DNA of 64,000 nucleotides, from positions 124,001 to 188,000 of the forward strand of contig NZ_FZNV01000003.1 of the NCBI RefSeq assembly GCF_900188415.1, read 5' to 3'. Origin of the DNA: Maribacter sedimenticola. Lineage in GTDB: Bacteria > Bacteroidota > Bacteroidia > Flavobacteriales > Flavobacteriaceae. The translations under genes were made by a program, and so were the position numbers. Positions 44,670-53,622 of this stretch are shown piece by piece. Positions within the stretch are counted from its first letter, which is position 1. Each line of letters opens with the position of its first letter. The notes under the pieces were generated by a model that saw only the letters and a list, made by a program, of their open reading frames with translations, searched no databases and was not told the origin of the DNA.

Positions 44670-45233
44670 ATGGCGCGTAAAAAACAATATATAGAAAGTG
44701 AGGTTATTGACAGGGCAATGCAATTGTTCTGGCGTAACGGATATGAAAGTACTTCTATGCATATGTTGGAGCGTGAAATGGGCATCAATAAATTTTCAAT
44801 TTATTCCAGTTTTGGCAATAAGCATGGTGTTTTTTTGGAATGCTTAAAATCTTACAAAAAACGTGTTCATGCCATTTTTGAAAAATTTAAAAAGGCCAAA
44901 AATGGCGTTGAGGATATCAAGGCATTTTTTTACGACTCTGTTGCAATAGGAAATATGAACGGAAATCAAAAAGGTTGCCTAGTCACTAATACATACTATG
45001 AATTTGCCCATAGTGATGATCAATTGGTGAAAGAGGAAATGGAAAGTTTTATGAAGAACCTTAAACAACTTTTTATAGAAAAACTTAAAATAAACACTGA
45101 AAAGGACCTTGACACTATAGAGCAACAGGCCAATTATTTATTACTTGCCAAACATGGCTTGGCGGTGGCAACAAAAGTAAATTCCAACAAAGAAATTGAA
45201 GATTATATTGAAATGACATTCAATAACATTTAA
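44670..45233 (+). CDS. TetR/AcrR-family regulator
   Basis: This 187-residue protein has an N-terminal TetR helix-turn-helix (IESEVIDRAMQLFWRNGYES to MGINKFSIYSSFGNKHGVFLE) and a C-terminal ligand-binding helical domain with GNQKGCLVTNT. The form with GCLVTNT is the AcuR/TetR_C_16 type often linked to reactive-compound defence. Matching operators lie upstream of this gene and of the AhpD-like gene. It thus probably represses itself and that gene. Confidence 0.88.
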   Translation: MARKKQYIESEVIDRAMQLFWRNGYESTSMHMLEREMGINKFSIYSSFGNKHGVFLECLKSYKKRVHAIFEKFKKAKNGVEDIKAFFYDSVAIGNMNGNQKGCLVTNTYYEFAHSDDQLVKEEMESFMKNLKQLFIEKLKINTEKDLDTIEQQANYLLLAKHGLAVATKVNSNKEIEDYIEMTFNNI

Positions 45234-45251
45234 CCCTTTTTTTTAACCTAA

Positions 45252-45271
45252 AACTAAACGACTGTTTAGTT
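45252..45271. promoter_or_regulatory. TetR operator upstream of AhpD-like gene
   Basis: AACTAAAC-GACT-GTTTAGTT is a perfect 8-4-8 inverted repeat. It shares its left half exactly with the site at 44630-44649, and the right halves differ by one base. It lies 25 bp ahead of the AhpD-like start. Confidence 0.75.
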
Positions 45272-45295
45272 ATTAATTTATTTAAATTTTATATT

Positions 45296-45859
45296 ATGAC
45301 AACATTAAAAATACATGACATTGCATCTGCTCCTGAAGGAAGTAAAACGCAATTAGAGGAATCCGTAAAAAGCTTTGGAATGCTTCCCGGGCTACATGGT
45401 GTTCTTGCCGGATCACCCCAATTGTTACAGGCATACAAATCATTACATGAACTATTTTCAAACTCATCGTTCAACAATGATGAGTTGACCGTAGTTTGGC
45501 AAACGATCAATGTAGAGCACGCCTGTCATTATTGTGTGCCCGCACATACAGGAATTGCAAAAATGATGAAGGTTGATGATAGCATAACCAATGCCCTACG
45601 TAATGAAACACCATTGGAAAATACCAAGCTAGAGGCGTTACGTAAAATGACCTTGACCGTTGTAAGAAATAGAGGCCATGTAACCTCTGAGGATTTAGAG
45701 GCGTTCTACGCCGAAGGTTATGGTGAACAACACGTATTGGACATTATTTTGGGTGTATCTCAAAAAGTGATCAGCAATTACACCAACCATATTGCCAACA
45801 CACCGGTAGATGCCCCTTTTCAAAAGTTTGCATGGTCCAAGGATAATGTAGGCGTATAG
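45296..45859 (+). CDS. AhpD-like / carboxymuconolactone decarboxylase-family protein
   Basis: This 187-residue protein has the AhpD-type redox motif C77-H-Y-C80 with H84 (EHACHYCVPAH) in a helical CMD-like fold. Such proteins reduce peroxides or act as disulfide oxidoreductases; others are decarboxylases. The proton-relay Glu at EH upstream of the CxxC supports a redox role. Control by the TetR protein upstream is indicated by the shared operator. A strong terminator follows. Confidence 0.87.
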   Translation: MTTLKIHDIASAPEGSKTQLEESVKSFGMLPGLHGVLAGSPQLLQAYKSLHELFSNSSFNNDELTVVWQTINVEHACHYCVPAHTGIAKMMKVDDSITNALRNETPLENTKLEALRKMTLTVVRNRGHVTSEDLEAFYAEGYGEQHVLDIILGVSQKVISNYTNHIANTPVDAPFQKFAWSKDNVGV

Positions 45860-45878
45860 CCCTTAAAAACAACTAGGC

Positions 45879-45912
45879 AAACCTTCTACCCATACGGTAG
45901 AAGGTTTTTTTG
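45879..45912 (+). terminator. rho-independent terminator
   Basis: AAACCTTCTACC and GGTAGAAGGTTT form a perfect 12-bp stem with a CATAC loop, followed by a run of T. It ends the TetR/AhpD-like unit. Confidence 0.85.
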
Positions 45913-46134
45913 TTTCAAACTACTTATATATTGATCCGTGCATTCACTCACGCCAACCATGACATTGTTCTTTTATCAAAATTCAAGTCCTTCAATGTTA
46001 GCTATGCCTAAGAAATACTATTGCGCCAATAAACATTTTATTCCGTTGCATAGATTCCTATACCATAGCTCTTGATGAAAATTAGATTTTAAGAATATGT
46101 ATCTTTAGCGCACCATTAACTACAGCTTAATTTC

Positions 46135-46785
46135 ATGTACAAAAAAACGCTATTCGTAGTATTGACTACTCTATTACTTACCTCCTGCTGGAAAGATAAA
46201 AGTCCAGAAGACCTTATACGCTTAAAGGATAAATTTAAATCACAGGTCAATGCATTTGAAAACAAAAAAGAGACCGCTAATAAAAATGTAAATAAGGGCT
46301 TGGCATCTTTGAACGCTTTAAAAAGTGCTTTGGAAGAAACCAAAAACGAGGACAAGGAATTCGCCAAGGTTTATGGGGATTGGGAAAAAGTAGATCGCCG
46401 TGTTCAAAACCTAAACAAGGAATATGAAGATTTAAAGGAAAAGGCATCCAATCTTTTTGCTGCCATGGAAAAGCAGACAAACAGCCTTAGTGACGAGACC
46501 AGTAAAAAAACTCTACTAGGCGCTATAAAAAAGGCCCGTGACAAATATAATGGTACTTTGGCCAATACCTCCAAAGCAATAGATAAATTAAAATTACTTC
46601 ATGGAGATGCCGTAGAAGTGGTCAAGGCTTTGGAAGTTGCAGCGGCACTGAATTCTTTTGATAATATCAACGACCAAATGAAAAGTATTGAAGGTAGGGT
46701 AGACGGAATTATGCAAGAACTTAATGTAGCCGTAGTTGAAAGTAAAAAATTATATGAAAAAAAAATAACGGAATTAGGTGAGTAA
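46135..46785 (+). CDS. coiled-coil lipoprotein of unknown function
   Basis: This 216-residue protein has a lipobox (LLLTSC, C18). The rest is helical and charged, with heptad spacing typical of coiled coils (LIRLKDKFKSQVNAFENKKE, NLNKEYEDLKEKASNLFAAM, IEGRVDGIMQELNVAVVESK). The family is not recognised. It is probably a periplasmic lipoprotein with a structural role. Confidence 0.7.
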   Translation: MYKKTLFVVLTTLLLTSCWKDKSPEDLIRLKDKFKSQVNAFENKKETANKNVNKGLASLNALKSALEETKNEDKEFAKVYGDWEKVDRRVQNLNKEYEDLKEKASNLFAAMEKQTNSLSDETSKKTLLGAIKKARDKYNGTLANTSKAIDKLKLLHGDAVEVVKALEVAAALNSFDNINDQMKSIEGRVDGIMQELNVAVVESKKLYEKKITELGE

Positions 46786-46939
46786 CCTTGCCACCCAAAC
46801 CCTTTTTTAACTTTATACCAATCTATTTCTTGCTTGATTAACGGTATCGTTTTACAACTTTTTTAAAATTGATTATTTTAAAACGGACCTCTAATTATAG
46901 TGGTTGCATGAATCTTATTGTAAAAATAAATCACATAAA

Positions 46940-47887
46940 ATGAAACAAATTATATTCCTATTAAGTATTGTATTCATATTTGGTTGTAATTCAAAAAAAC
47001 AGCAAGCAGATAATCCCCCTAATACTTCAAGTAAACTTAAGGACAACAAAGACGAAATACCTGAAGGAATGCGCAATTCCCCCTTATTCGATACCACTGT
47101 GGTAACGCCAACCCAATTATTTGATAATATTTATTATGTAGGATATAAAGGGGTTGGATCTTTTGTGGTCACCACTTCGGAAGGCATTATCCTTATAGAT
47201 GCAATGTGGACCTCAAATGATGCAGAAACCGTCATCGTTCCCCGTATTAAAGAACTTGGTTTGGACCCCAATTCCATAAAAAAACTTATTGTCACCCATG
47301 AACATGCAGACCATTATGGAGGTGCTCGTTATCTGGAAAAAAACTATAATGCCAAGGTAATGATGAGCAAAGTTGCGTGGGAGGGATTGCACGACCCCAA
47401 TGCCAGAGTACTCGTGGATCCTTTTGGGAATAAATCCAGTGATTTATCTGTGCCAAAAAATTACATGGAATTAACGGATAAACAATTAGTGACCTTGGGC
47501 AATACGTCGATCCAAATTTTATTGACCCCTGGGCATACCCAGGGCGCCATTTCCATGATTATCCCAACAACTGACCATGGCGAACCCCATGTGGTGGCAA
47601 TTTGGGGCGGAACAGGTCTACCGGATACGTTGGAAGAAAATAAAACATATTTAAATTCATTGAACTATTTTGCCTCTCAAGCGGTTACGCAAAACGTAGA
47701 TGCACAAATTTCAAACCACCCTTTTTCCAACGATCTTCTTGACAAAATGACGGCACTAAGATCTAGAAATCCTAATGACACCAATCCTATTATTGTAGGT
47801 ACTGAAAGTTTTAGCACAACTATTGACACTACCTTGCGTAAAAATGTTCAGGAAAAAATTGAACTTTTAAAGAAGAAGGACCAATAA
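46940..47887 (+). CDS. MBL-fold lipoprotein, subclass B3-like
   Basis: From ATG 46940 the 315-residue product has a lipobox (FIFGC, C16). The zinc motif is intact: THEHADHYGG (HxHxDH), then LLTPGHTQG and a late SNHP. The arrangement is close to subclass B3 metallo-beta-lactamases and their non-lactamase relatives. Whether it hydrolyses beta-lactams cannot be read from sequence. The open frame extends to 46904 but the signal peptide fixes the start. Confidence 0.85.
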   Translation: MKQIIFLLSIVFIFGCNSKKQQADNPPNTSSKLKDNKDEIPEGMRNSPLFDTTVVTPTQLFDNIYYVGYKGVGSFVVTTSEGIILIDAMWTSNDAETVIVPRIKELGLDPNSIKKLIVTHEHADHYGGARYLEKNYNAKVMMSKVAWEGLHDPNARVLVDPFGNKSSDLSVPKNYMELTDKQLVTLGNTSIQILLTPGHTQGAISMIIPTTDHGEPHVVAIWGGTGLPDTLEENKTYLNSLNYFASQAVTQNVDAQISNHPFSNDLLDKMTALRSRNPNDTNPIIVGTESFSTTIDTTLRKNVQEKIELLKKKDQ

Positions 47888-47971
47888 ATAGAAAAGTTTA
47901 GTTGAACATATTTCTTTGTGAACAACGTTTTTAGCATTATAAATATTGAATTGTAAATGCCCTTTTAACTT

Positions 47972-48757
47972 ATGCAAAATATTATTATTCAAGGTATAAA
48001 TTGGGATGCAAAATCCTCTTTTCAAAAAGGTCCTGCAAAAGCCCCAAAACAAATAAGAAAGGCTTTATACAGTGACTCCATGAATCTATATTCAGAATTG
48101 GGCACATCCATAGAACACCAAACAATTGTTGATGCTGGAGACTATGCAATAACCGACTATTTTGACATAGAATCCATCACAAAAAATAACCTTTTAAAAA
48201 ACCTGCCCAAAATACTTACTCTAGGTGGCGACCACTCGGTCACCTTTCCAATTATAAAAGCGTTTCACGGTTTTTATCCTAAATTGGACATACTACATAT
48301 TGATGCACATGCCGATCTGTACCATGCATATGACGGAGACCCTTACTCCCATGCATGTCCGTTTGCCCGGATTATGGAAAACGGTTTTGCGGTAAAACTA
48401 GTACAGGTAGGTATCCGAACCTTAAACCCACATCAGGCAGAACAGGCAAAAAAATTTAATGTAGAATTGCACGAGATGCGCAATTTGGACATCAATTCAA
48501 TATCCAAATTTGAAAACCCGGTATATATTTCATTGGATATGGACGGATTTGACCCTGCCTTTGCCCCAGGGGTTTCACACCATGAACCAGGCGGACTTAC
48601 CTCTAGGCAAGTCATAGATTTAATACATAGTATTGATACAAAAATTGTAGGGGCAGATATTGTGGAATACAATCCAGATAGGGATTTTCAAGATATGACC
48701 GCTTACCTAGCCGCCAAAATGATGAAGGAACTTTTAGGTAAAATGCTACAGCCCTAA
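47972..48757 (+). CDS. arginase/agmatinase-family ureohydrolase
   Basis: This 261-residue protein has the manganese motifs: GGDHSV, HIDAHADLYH, and SLDMDGFDPAFAPG, plus VGADIVEYNPDRD at the end. It belongs to the arginase-agmatinase-formimidoylglutamase family; the SLDMDGFDPAFAPG form is closer to agmatinase-like than to true arginase. It is about 2.3 kb from the arginine operon but separated by another gene, so a role in arginine or agmatine breakdown is only suggested. Confidence 0.82.
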   Translation: MQNIIIQGINWDAKSSFQKGPAKAPKQIRKALYSDSMNLYSELGTSIEHQTIVDAGDYAITDYFDIESITKNNLLKNLPKILTLGGDHSVTFPIIKAFHGFYPKLDILHIDAHADLYHAYDGDPYSHACPFARIMENGFAVKLVQVGIRTLNPHQAEQAKKFNVELHEMRNLDINSISKFENPVYISLDMDGFDPAFAPGVSHHEPGGLTSRQVIDLIHSIDTKIVGADIVEYNPDRDFQDMTAYLAAKMMKELLGKMLQP

Positions 48758-48809
48758 ACAAAATATATGCTAAAACCTTATATTGCCTTAATACAAAACC
48801 TGACCAATA

Positions 48810-50153
48810 ATGCCCAATTCCCTAAGTACATTTTTGAAGCTACATAAGGTTTCAATACTTTTGGCAATGATGGGTTCAGTGTTTTATATCACTTTTGCCT
48901 ATTATCTTCCCCGTACGGATTTTATAAAATTGTTGACTTTATTTGTAGCCCTGTTTTTCCTGTGTTACAAATTAATACAGTTTGAAAAATGGAATTTTAA
49001 ATTTCTTTTGGCAATTGGTATTTTCTTTAGGCTACTATTTACCATTGCAGAACCCAATCTATCACAAGATTTTTATCGCTTTATTTGGGATGGGCATTTA
49101 GTGGCCAACGCTATTAATCCGTATTTACACGTACCCCAAGAACTGATTTTGGCACCCAATAATAGCATCCCCAATGCACAGCAACTTTTAAATGGTATGG
49201 GCAGCCTTAGCGCAAAGCACTATAGTAATTATCCACCTTTGAACCAGTTTATATTTGCGCTTTCCTCTTTAATTGGCGGAAACAGCATTTTAGGTTCTCT
49301 TGTTATAATGCGCGGTAGCATAATCATGGCTGATATTGGCATCCTTTATTTTGGAAGAAAGTTGCTGAAAAACCTGAACAGATCACCTCAGTTGATTTTT
49401 TGGTATTTCCTTAATCCATTGGTTATTGTTGAATTAACGGGTAATCTTCATTTTGAAGGAGTCATGCTATTCTTCTTTATAACTGCCATGTACTTATTAT
49501 CAATGAAAAAGTGGCATTTGGCGGCCGTAATCATGGCATGTTCCATTTCAATAAAATTGGTGCCATTATTGTTTCTCCCCCTATTTTTCACCTATTTGGG
49601 CTGGAAGAAAAGTTTATTATTCTATGCCATAACGGGACTTACATGTCTGCTCCTGTTTTTACCTTTTTATACCCCGTTATTTATAGACCATTATATGAGT
49701 ACCCTTAGGCTTTGGTTCTCCAATTTTGAATTCAATGCCAGCTTATATAATATAGTAAAATATACTGCCATGCATTTTGATGCCAAACCATGGGAATTCA
49801 TAAAAGAATATGGAAAAATAACACCTTGGGCTACAATTACGATAGTACTCCTATTTACTTTTATACAGAAAAAACGCAATTTAAATGCAGTACTAGCATC
49901 AATGATGTGGGTATTGACCCTTTATTATTTTATGTCCACTACGGTACACCCGTGGTACATAATCTTTTTGGTACTGCTAGCCCTGTTTACTTCCTTTAGA
50001 TACGCCTTGGTTTGGTCTGCGGCCATAGTCCTGAGCTATTTTGCCTATTCCCAATTAGATTACAAGGAAAATTTATGGTTGTTGGCCATTGAATATATTT
50101 CAGTATTTGGCTTTTTAAGCTATGAAATTGTTGCACAACGTAACAAAAAGTAA
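48810..50153 (+). CDS. GT-C mannosyltransferase-like membrane protein
   Basis: This 447-residue protein has about ten transmembrane segments. The motif SQDFYRFIWDGHLVANAINP between the second and third segments is the acidic loop of GT-C glycosyltransferases (GT87 or alpha-mannosyltransferase type), which use polyprenyl-phosphate sugars. A further conserved NYPPLNQ follows. It probably adds hexose to a lipid- or protein-linked glycan at the inner membrane. Confidence 0.8.
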   Translation: MPNSLSTFLKLHKVSILLAMMGSVFYITFAYYLPRTDFIKLLTLFVALFFLCYKLIQFEKWNFKFLLAIGIFFRLLFTIAEPNLSQDFYRFIWDGHLVANAINPYLHVPQELILAPNNSIPNAQQLLNGMGSLSAKHYSNYPPLNQFIFALSSLIGGNSILGSLVIMRGSIIMADIGILYFGRKLLKNLNRSPQLIFWYFLNPLVIVELTGNLHFEGVMLFFFITAMYLLSMKKWHLAAVIMACSISIKLVPLLFLPLFFTYLGWKKSLLFYAITGLTCLLLFLPFYTPLFIDHYMSTLRLWFSNFEFNASLYNIVKYTAMHFDAKPWEFIKEYGKITPWATITIVLLFTFIQKKRNLNAVLASMMWVLTLYYFMSTTVHPWYIIFLVLLALFTSFRYALVWSAAIVLSYFAYSQLDYKENLWLLAIEYISVFGFLSYEIVAQRNKK

Positions 50154-50217
50154 AGTTTTTGTAAAAAAATAACCATCGTTGATGTCAATTAAATATAATT
50201 TGTACATTTACCCCGTA

Positions 50218-50304
50218 ATGAACGAAGAAATCTACTTTTTATACAGTACCGTGAGCCCAGTTGCTCTTGCGCGTCCGTTCACATCTCGCCGTCGTCGCCC
50301 GTAA
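50218..50304 (+). CDS. putative arginine attenuation leader peptide
   Basis: A 28-residue frame starts at ATG 50218 and ends MNEEIYFLYSTV...ARPFTSRRRRP with TAA at 50302-50304. It contains five arginine codons, four of them in a row, all CGC/CGT, just before the stop. It lies 85 bp upstream of the GNAT gene that heads the arginine operon. This is what an amino-acid-responsive leader would look like: ribosomes stalling at the Arg run would affect downstream transcription. I found no clean terminator hairpin; a T8 tract is at 50361-50368. Confidence 0.55.
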   Translation: MNEEIYFLYSTVSPVALARPFTSRRRRP

Positions 50305-50389
50305 GGGTAAGATATATTTATGGAATTAGGTGAGTCCATTTCCGCACAGAACATCAAAACTTTTTTTTACACTTTAAATCCAATTGGCA

Positions 50390-51004
50390 ATGAACTTAAT
50401 TGTTGCTAACGAATCACATTTTAAATACGCACAAGACATTTGCGATACCATTGCAGAATCTGCAAAGATCCGTGGTACCGGAATTGCTAAACGTACCCCG
50501 GAATATATCCAAAAAAAACTTTCCAACGGCAATGCTATATTAGCCTTGGACGGAGAAAAATTTGCAGGTTTCTGCTATATAGAGGTTTGGGGACACGAAA
50601 AATTTGTAGCAAATTCCGGCCTTATAGTACACCCGGACTATCGTGGTCAAGGACTTGCCAAAAAAATAAAGGCCAAGGTATTTGAACTTAGCAGAAAGAA
50701 ATTCCCAGATGCCAAAATCTTTGGCATTACCACAGGTTTGGCCGTTATGAAAATCAACTATGAGCTTGGCTATAAACCGGTAACCTTTTCTGAACTTACT
50801 GATGATCCAGAATTTTGGAAAGGCTGTCAAACATGCAAGAACTTTGATATTCTTACACGTACGGAACAAAAAATGTGCCTATGCACCGGTATGCTTTACG
50901 ATCCTGCACATAAGAAAAAACCGGAAGAAGGAAAGCAAATGAACGGAAAGGCATTTACCAGGTTAAAGAGTATAAAGGAAAGTCTGTTCTTGAAAAAGAA
51001 ATAA
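50390..51004 (+). CDS. GNAT acetyltransferase with C-terminal Cys cluster (arginine operon)
   Basis: From ATG 50390 the product is 204 residues: a GNAT domain with the acetyl-CoA loop YRGQGLAKKI and preceding GLIVHPD, then GCQTCKNFDI and CLCTGM, giving CxxC plus CxC near the C-terminus, perhaps a zinc site. A frame start at TTG 50384 is less likely. It heads the arginine operon, which otherwise lacks a recognisable N-acylglutamate synthase (ArgA/ArgJ). It is thus the best candidate for the first step, acylating glutamate. That role is inferred from position. Confidence 0.75.
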   Translation: MNLIVANESHFKYAQDICDTIAESAKIRGTGIAKRTPEYIQKKLSNGNAILALDGEKFAGFCYIEVWGHEKFVANSGLIVHPDYRGQGLAKKIKAKVFELSRKKFPDAKIFGITTGLAVMKINYELGYKPVTFSELTDDPEFWKGCQTCKNFDILTRTEQKMCLCTGMLYDPAHKKKPEEGKQMNGKAFTRLKSIKESLFLKKK

Positions 51005-51152
51005 GAGAATAGAAGTTATGGAGCTTAAAATGACTTTTACCAATTACAGATTTAATGATCGAAGTCTAGTTTCTTTCTTCTAACCTCTCAACACTGAACC
51101 TATAGAACCAAAATAAATAAATATCCGGCTTGCCGGAATTGAACATCATACA

Positions 51153-52340
51153 ATGAAAAAATTAGTACTAGCATACAGCGGCGGATTGGATACTTCTTAT
51201 TGCGCCAAGCATTTATCAAAAGACAAAGGATTTGAAGTTCATGCAGTAAGCGTGAACACAGGAGGTTTCTCTGTAGAGGAAATAAAGGAAATTGAAAAGA
51301 AAGCTATTGAACTGGGCGCTTCTTCTTATACCTCTATAGATGCCGTACAGACCTTTTATGATAAAGTAGTAAAGTATCTTATTTATGGCAATGTACTTAA
51401 AAACAATACCTACCCACTTTCCGTAAGTGCAGAACGAATTGTACAGGCCATAGAAATTGTTAACTACGCTAAAAAAATAGGGGCTGGCTATATTGCCCAC
51501 GGTAGTACAGGCGCGGGTAATGACCAAGTACGTTTTGATATGATTTTCCAGATCATTGCCCCAGAAATTGAAATCATCACTCCGATCAGAGATAATAAAC
51601 TAGCTAGGGAAGAAGAGATAGCGTACCTAAAAGAAAACGGTGTAGATTATCCTTGGGAAAAAGCAAAATACTCTATCAATAGAGGACTTTGGGGTACTTC
51701 TGTTGGTGGTGAAGAGACATTAACTTCAGAAAAACCTTTACCAGATAGTGCCTACCCAAGCCAATTACAGGAAAAGAACCCTACAGAGGTGAAACTTACT
51801 TTTGAAAATGGCGAATTGGTTGCTATAGATGGCGCAAAAGACAACCCCGTTGCAAATATTGAAAAACTAGAGGCTTTGGCATCTAAATATGCCATTGGCA
51901 GGGATATTCACGTTGGTGATACTATTATAGGCACTAAAGGTAGGGTTGGTTTTGAGGCTCCTGCATCCTTAATTATCATAAAAGCACACCACTTATTAGA
52001 GAAACATACGCTTACAAAATGGCAACAATATCAAAAAGAGCAACAAGGGAATTTCTATGGTATGCTATTGCATGAAGGTAATTACCTAGATGCTGTAATG
52101 CGCAACATAGAAACCTTCTTGACAGATACCCAAAAAACGGTTTCTGGAGATGTATTTGTAGGCTTATATCCATTTCAATTTAGGTTACACGGTATTTCAT
52201 CTAAACATGATTTAATGACCGATGCTTTTGGCAAATATGGCGAGGTCAATAAAGGATGGACAGCAGATGACGCTAAAGGATTTATTAAGATTCTTTCAAA
52301 TTCCGGTAAAATCTACAACCATGTAAATGGGAATAAATAA
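51153..52340 (+). CDS. argG: argininosuccinate synthase
   Basis: This 395-residue protein has the AYSGGLDTSYC P-loop at the N-terminus and HGSTGAGNDQVRFD, both diagnostic for argininosuccinate synthase. It joins citrulline and aspartate with ATP in the penultimate step of arginine synthesis. It follows the GNAT gene after 148 bp, which include a small TCCGGC-TT-GCCGGA palindrome (51124-51137) just ahead of the start. A heptamer tandem repeat follows the stop. Confidence 0.95.
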   Translation: MKKLVLAYSGGLDTSYCAKHLSKDKGFEVHAVSVNTGGFSVEEIKEIEKKAIELGASSYTSIDAVQTFYDKVVKYLIYGNVLKNNTYPLSVSAERIVQAIEIVNYAKKIGAGYIAHGSTGAGNDQVRFDMIFQIIAPEIEIITPIRDNKLAREEEIAYLKENGVDYPWEKAKYSINRGLWGTSVGGEETLTSEKPLPDSAYPSQLQEKNPTEVKLTFENGELVAIDGAKDNPVANIEKLEALASKYAIGRDIHVGDTIIGTKGRVGFEAPASLIIIKAHHLLEKHTLTKWQQYQKEQQGNFYGMLLHEGNYLDAVMRNIETFLTDTQKTVSGDVFVGLYPFQFRLHGISSKHDLMTDAFGKYGEVNKGWTADDAKGFIKILSNSGKIYNHVNGNK

Positions 52341-52416
52341 TTAGGAGTTAGGAGTTAGGAGTTAGGAGTTAGGAGTTAGGAGTTAGGAGTTAGGAGTTAG
52401 GAGTTAGGAGTTAGGA
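52341..52416. repeat. heptanucleotide tandem repeat (TTAGGAG)n
   Basis: TTAGGAG is repeated ten times and followed by TTAGGA, 76 bp in all with no visible variation. It fills the start of the argG-argC spacer. The perfect copies imply recent slippage. Confidence 0.9.
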
Positions 52417-52499
52417 AAAAAATAGTATTAAGTAATGAGTACAAAGTATTAAGTGAAAATTTAAAATATTGGATAAAGTACTTCGTACTTAATACTTAT

Positions 52500-52533
52500 T
52501 ACTTGATACTTGATACTTGATACTTGATACTTA
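52500..52533. repeat. heptanucleotide tandem repeat (ACTTGAT)n
   Basis: ACTTGAT occurs four times in a row followed by a degenerate ACTTATT, after ACTTAATACTTATT. The flanking AGTATTAAGT (52423 on, and again at 52446) is complementary to ACTTAATACT (52487 on), so a hairpin is also possible. It lies just ahead of argC. Confidence 0.8.
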
Positions 52534-52549
52534 TTCAGAAAATAAAATT

Positions 52550-53524
52550 ATGATTAAAGCAGGTATTATTGGTGGTTCTGGTTATACGGGAGGTGAGCTT
52601 ATTCGCATCTTATTAAATCATCCGGCAACGGAAATCGATTTTGTATTCAGTACTACTAGAGCTGGCAAAAAGGTGACAACGGCTCATCCAGATCTATTGG
52701 GAGTTACTGATATAGCGTTTACGGGTAATGTAAATCTAAATGTAAACGTTGTTTTTCTATGTTTAGGCCATGGTAATTCTACCGCATTTTTAAACGAGCA
52801 TCATTTTTCAAAAGATACCGTTATCATAGATTTGAGCAATGATTTTAGATTACACGCCTATGCCAATTTCAATGGTAAAGAGTTTGTTTATGGTTTACCG
52901 GAATTATTCAAATCCGAAATTGAAAATGCAAAATATATTGCTAATCCAGGTTGTTTTGCAACTGCTATCCAATTGGCATTGCTTCCATTGGCAAATGCCG
53001 GGTTGTTGGACAATGAAGTACATATAAATGCTGTAACCGGTAGTACTGGCGCAGGTGTTAGTCCGTCTGCCACATCGCACTTTTCATGGAGAAATAATAA
53101 TGTAAGCTGGTACAAGCCTTTTACACATCAGCATTTAGGGGAAATCAACGAGAGCTTACATTCATTTCAAAAAGATACTGGTAATCTGTATTTTATGCCC
53201 AATAGAGGGAATTTTACCCGTGGTATTTTGGCAACTTCTTATACCAAATATGAGGGCAGTTTAGAGGATGCTAAAAAAATCTATCGGGAATTTTATAAGA
53301 ATGCGGTGTTCACCCAAATATCAGATGAGCCCATCAATTTAAAACAAGTGGTAAATACAAATCAGTGTCACATCCATTTACATAAACATGATGATGTGCT
53401 ATTGATTACTTCTGCCATAGATAACTTATTAAAAGGTGCATCTGGGCAAGCGGTACAGAACATGAACTTAATTTTTGGATTGGAAGAGAACTTGGGCCTT
53501 AATTTAAAAGCGGGCGTATTTTAA
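52550..53524 (+). CDS. argC: N-acetyl-gamma-glutamyl-phosphate reductase
   Basis: The product from ATG 52550 is 324 residues. The nucleotide-binding GIIGGSGYTGGELIR, catalytic Cys in NPGCFATA, and the HxxxE region near HQHLGEINE are typical. It reduces N-acyl-glutamyl phosphate to the semialdehyde. The in-frame ATG at 52517 lies in the repeat and is rejected. Confidence 0.94.
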   Translation: MIKAGIIGGSGYTGGELIRILLNHPATEIDFVFSTTRAGKKVTTAHPDLLGVTDIAFTGNVNLNVNVVFLCLGHGNSTAFLNEHHFSKDTVIIDLSNDFRLHAYANFNGKEFVYGLPELFKSEIENAKYIANPGCFATAIQLALLPLANAGLLDNEVHINAVTGSTGAGVSPSATSHFSWRNNNVSWYKPFTHQHLGEINESLHSFQKDTGNLYFMPNRGNFTRGILATSYTKYEGSLEDAKKIYREFYKNAVFTQISDEPINLKQVVNTNQCHIHLHKHDDVLLITSAIDNLLKGASGQAVQNMNLIFGLEENLGLNLKAGVF

Positions 53525-53622
53525 CATAATTAAGCATTGGGCATTTTGTACAAAGCCAAATACATAATATTGTAACCGTTTTGTACCGATTAATCTGCCC
53601 TTGATAAAACAACGACACTAAC

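Noticed and set aside
50361..50368. T8 tract before the GNAT gene as an attenuator terminator
   Set aside because: I could not find a strong stem directly before it, so I did not call a terminator, although it may take part in regulation.
52341..52416. Tandem repeat considered as CRISPR
   Set aside because: Units are seven bases with no spacers.
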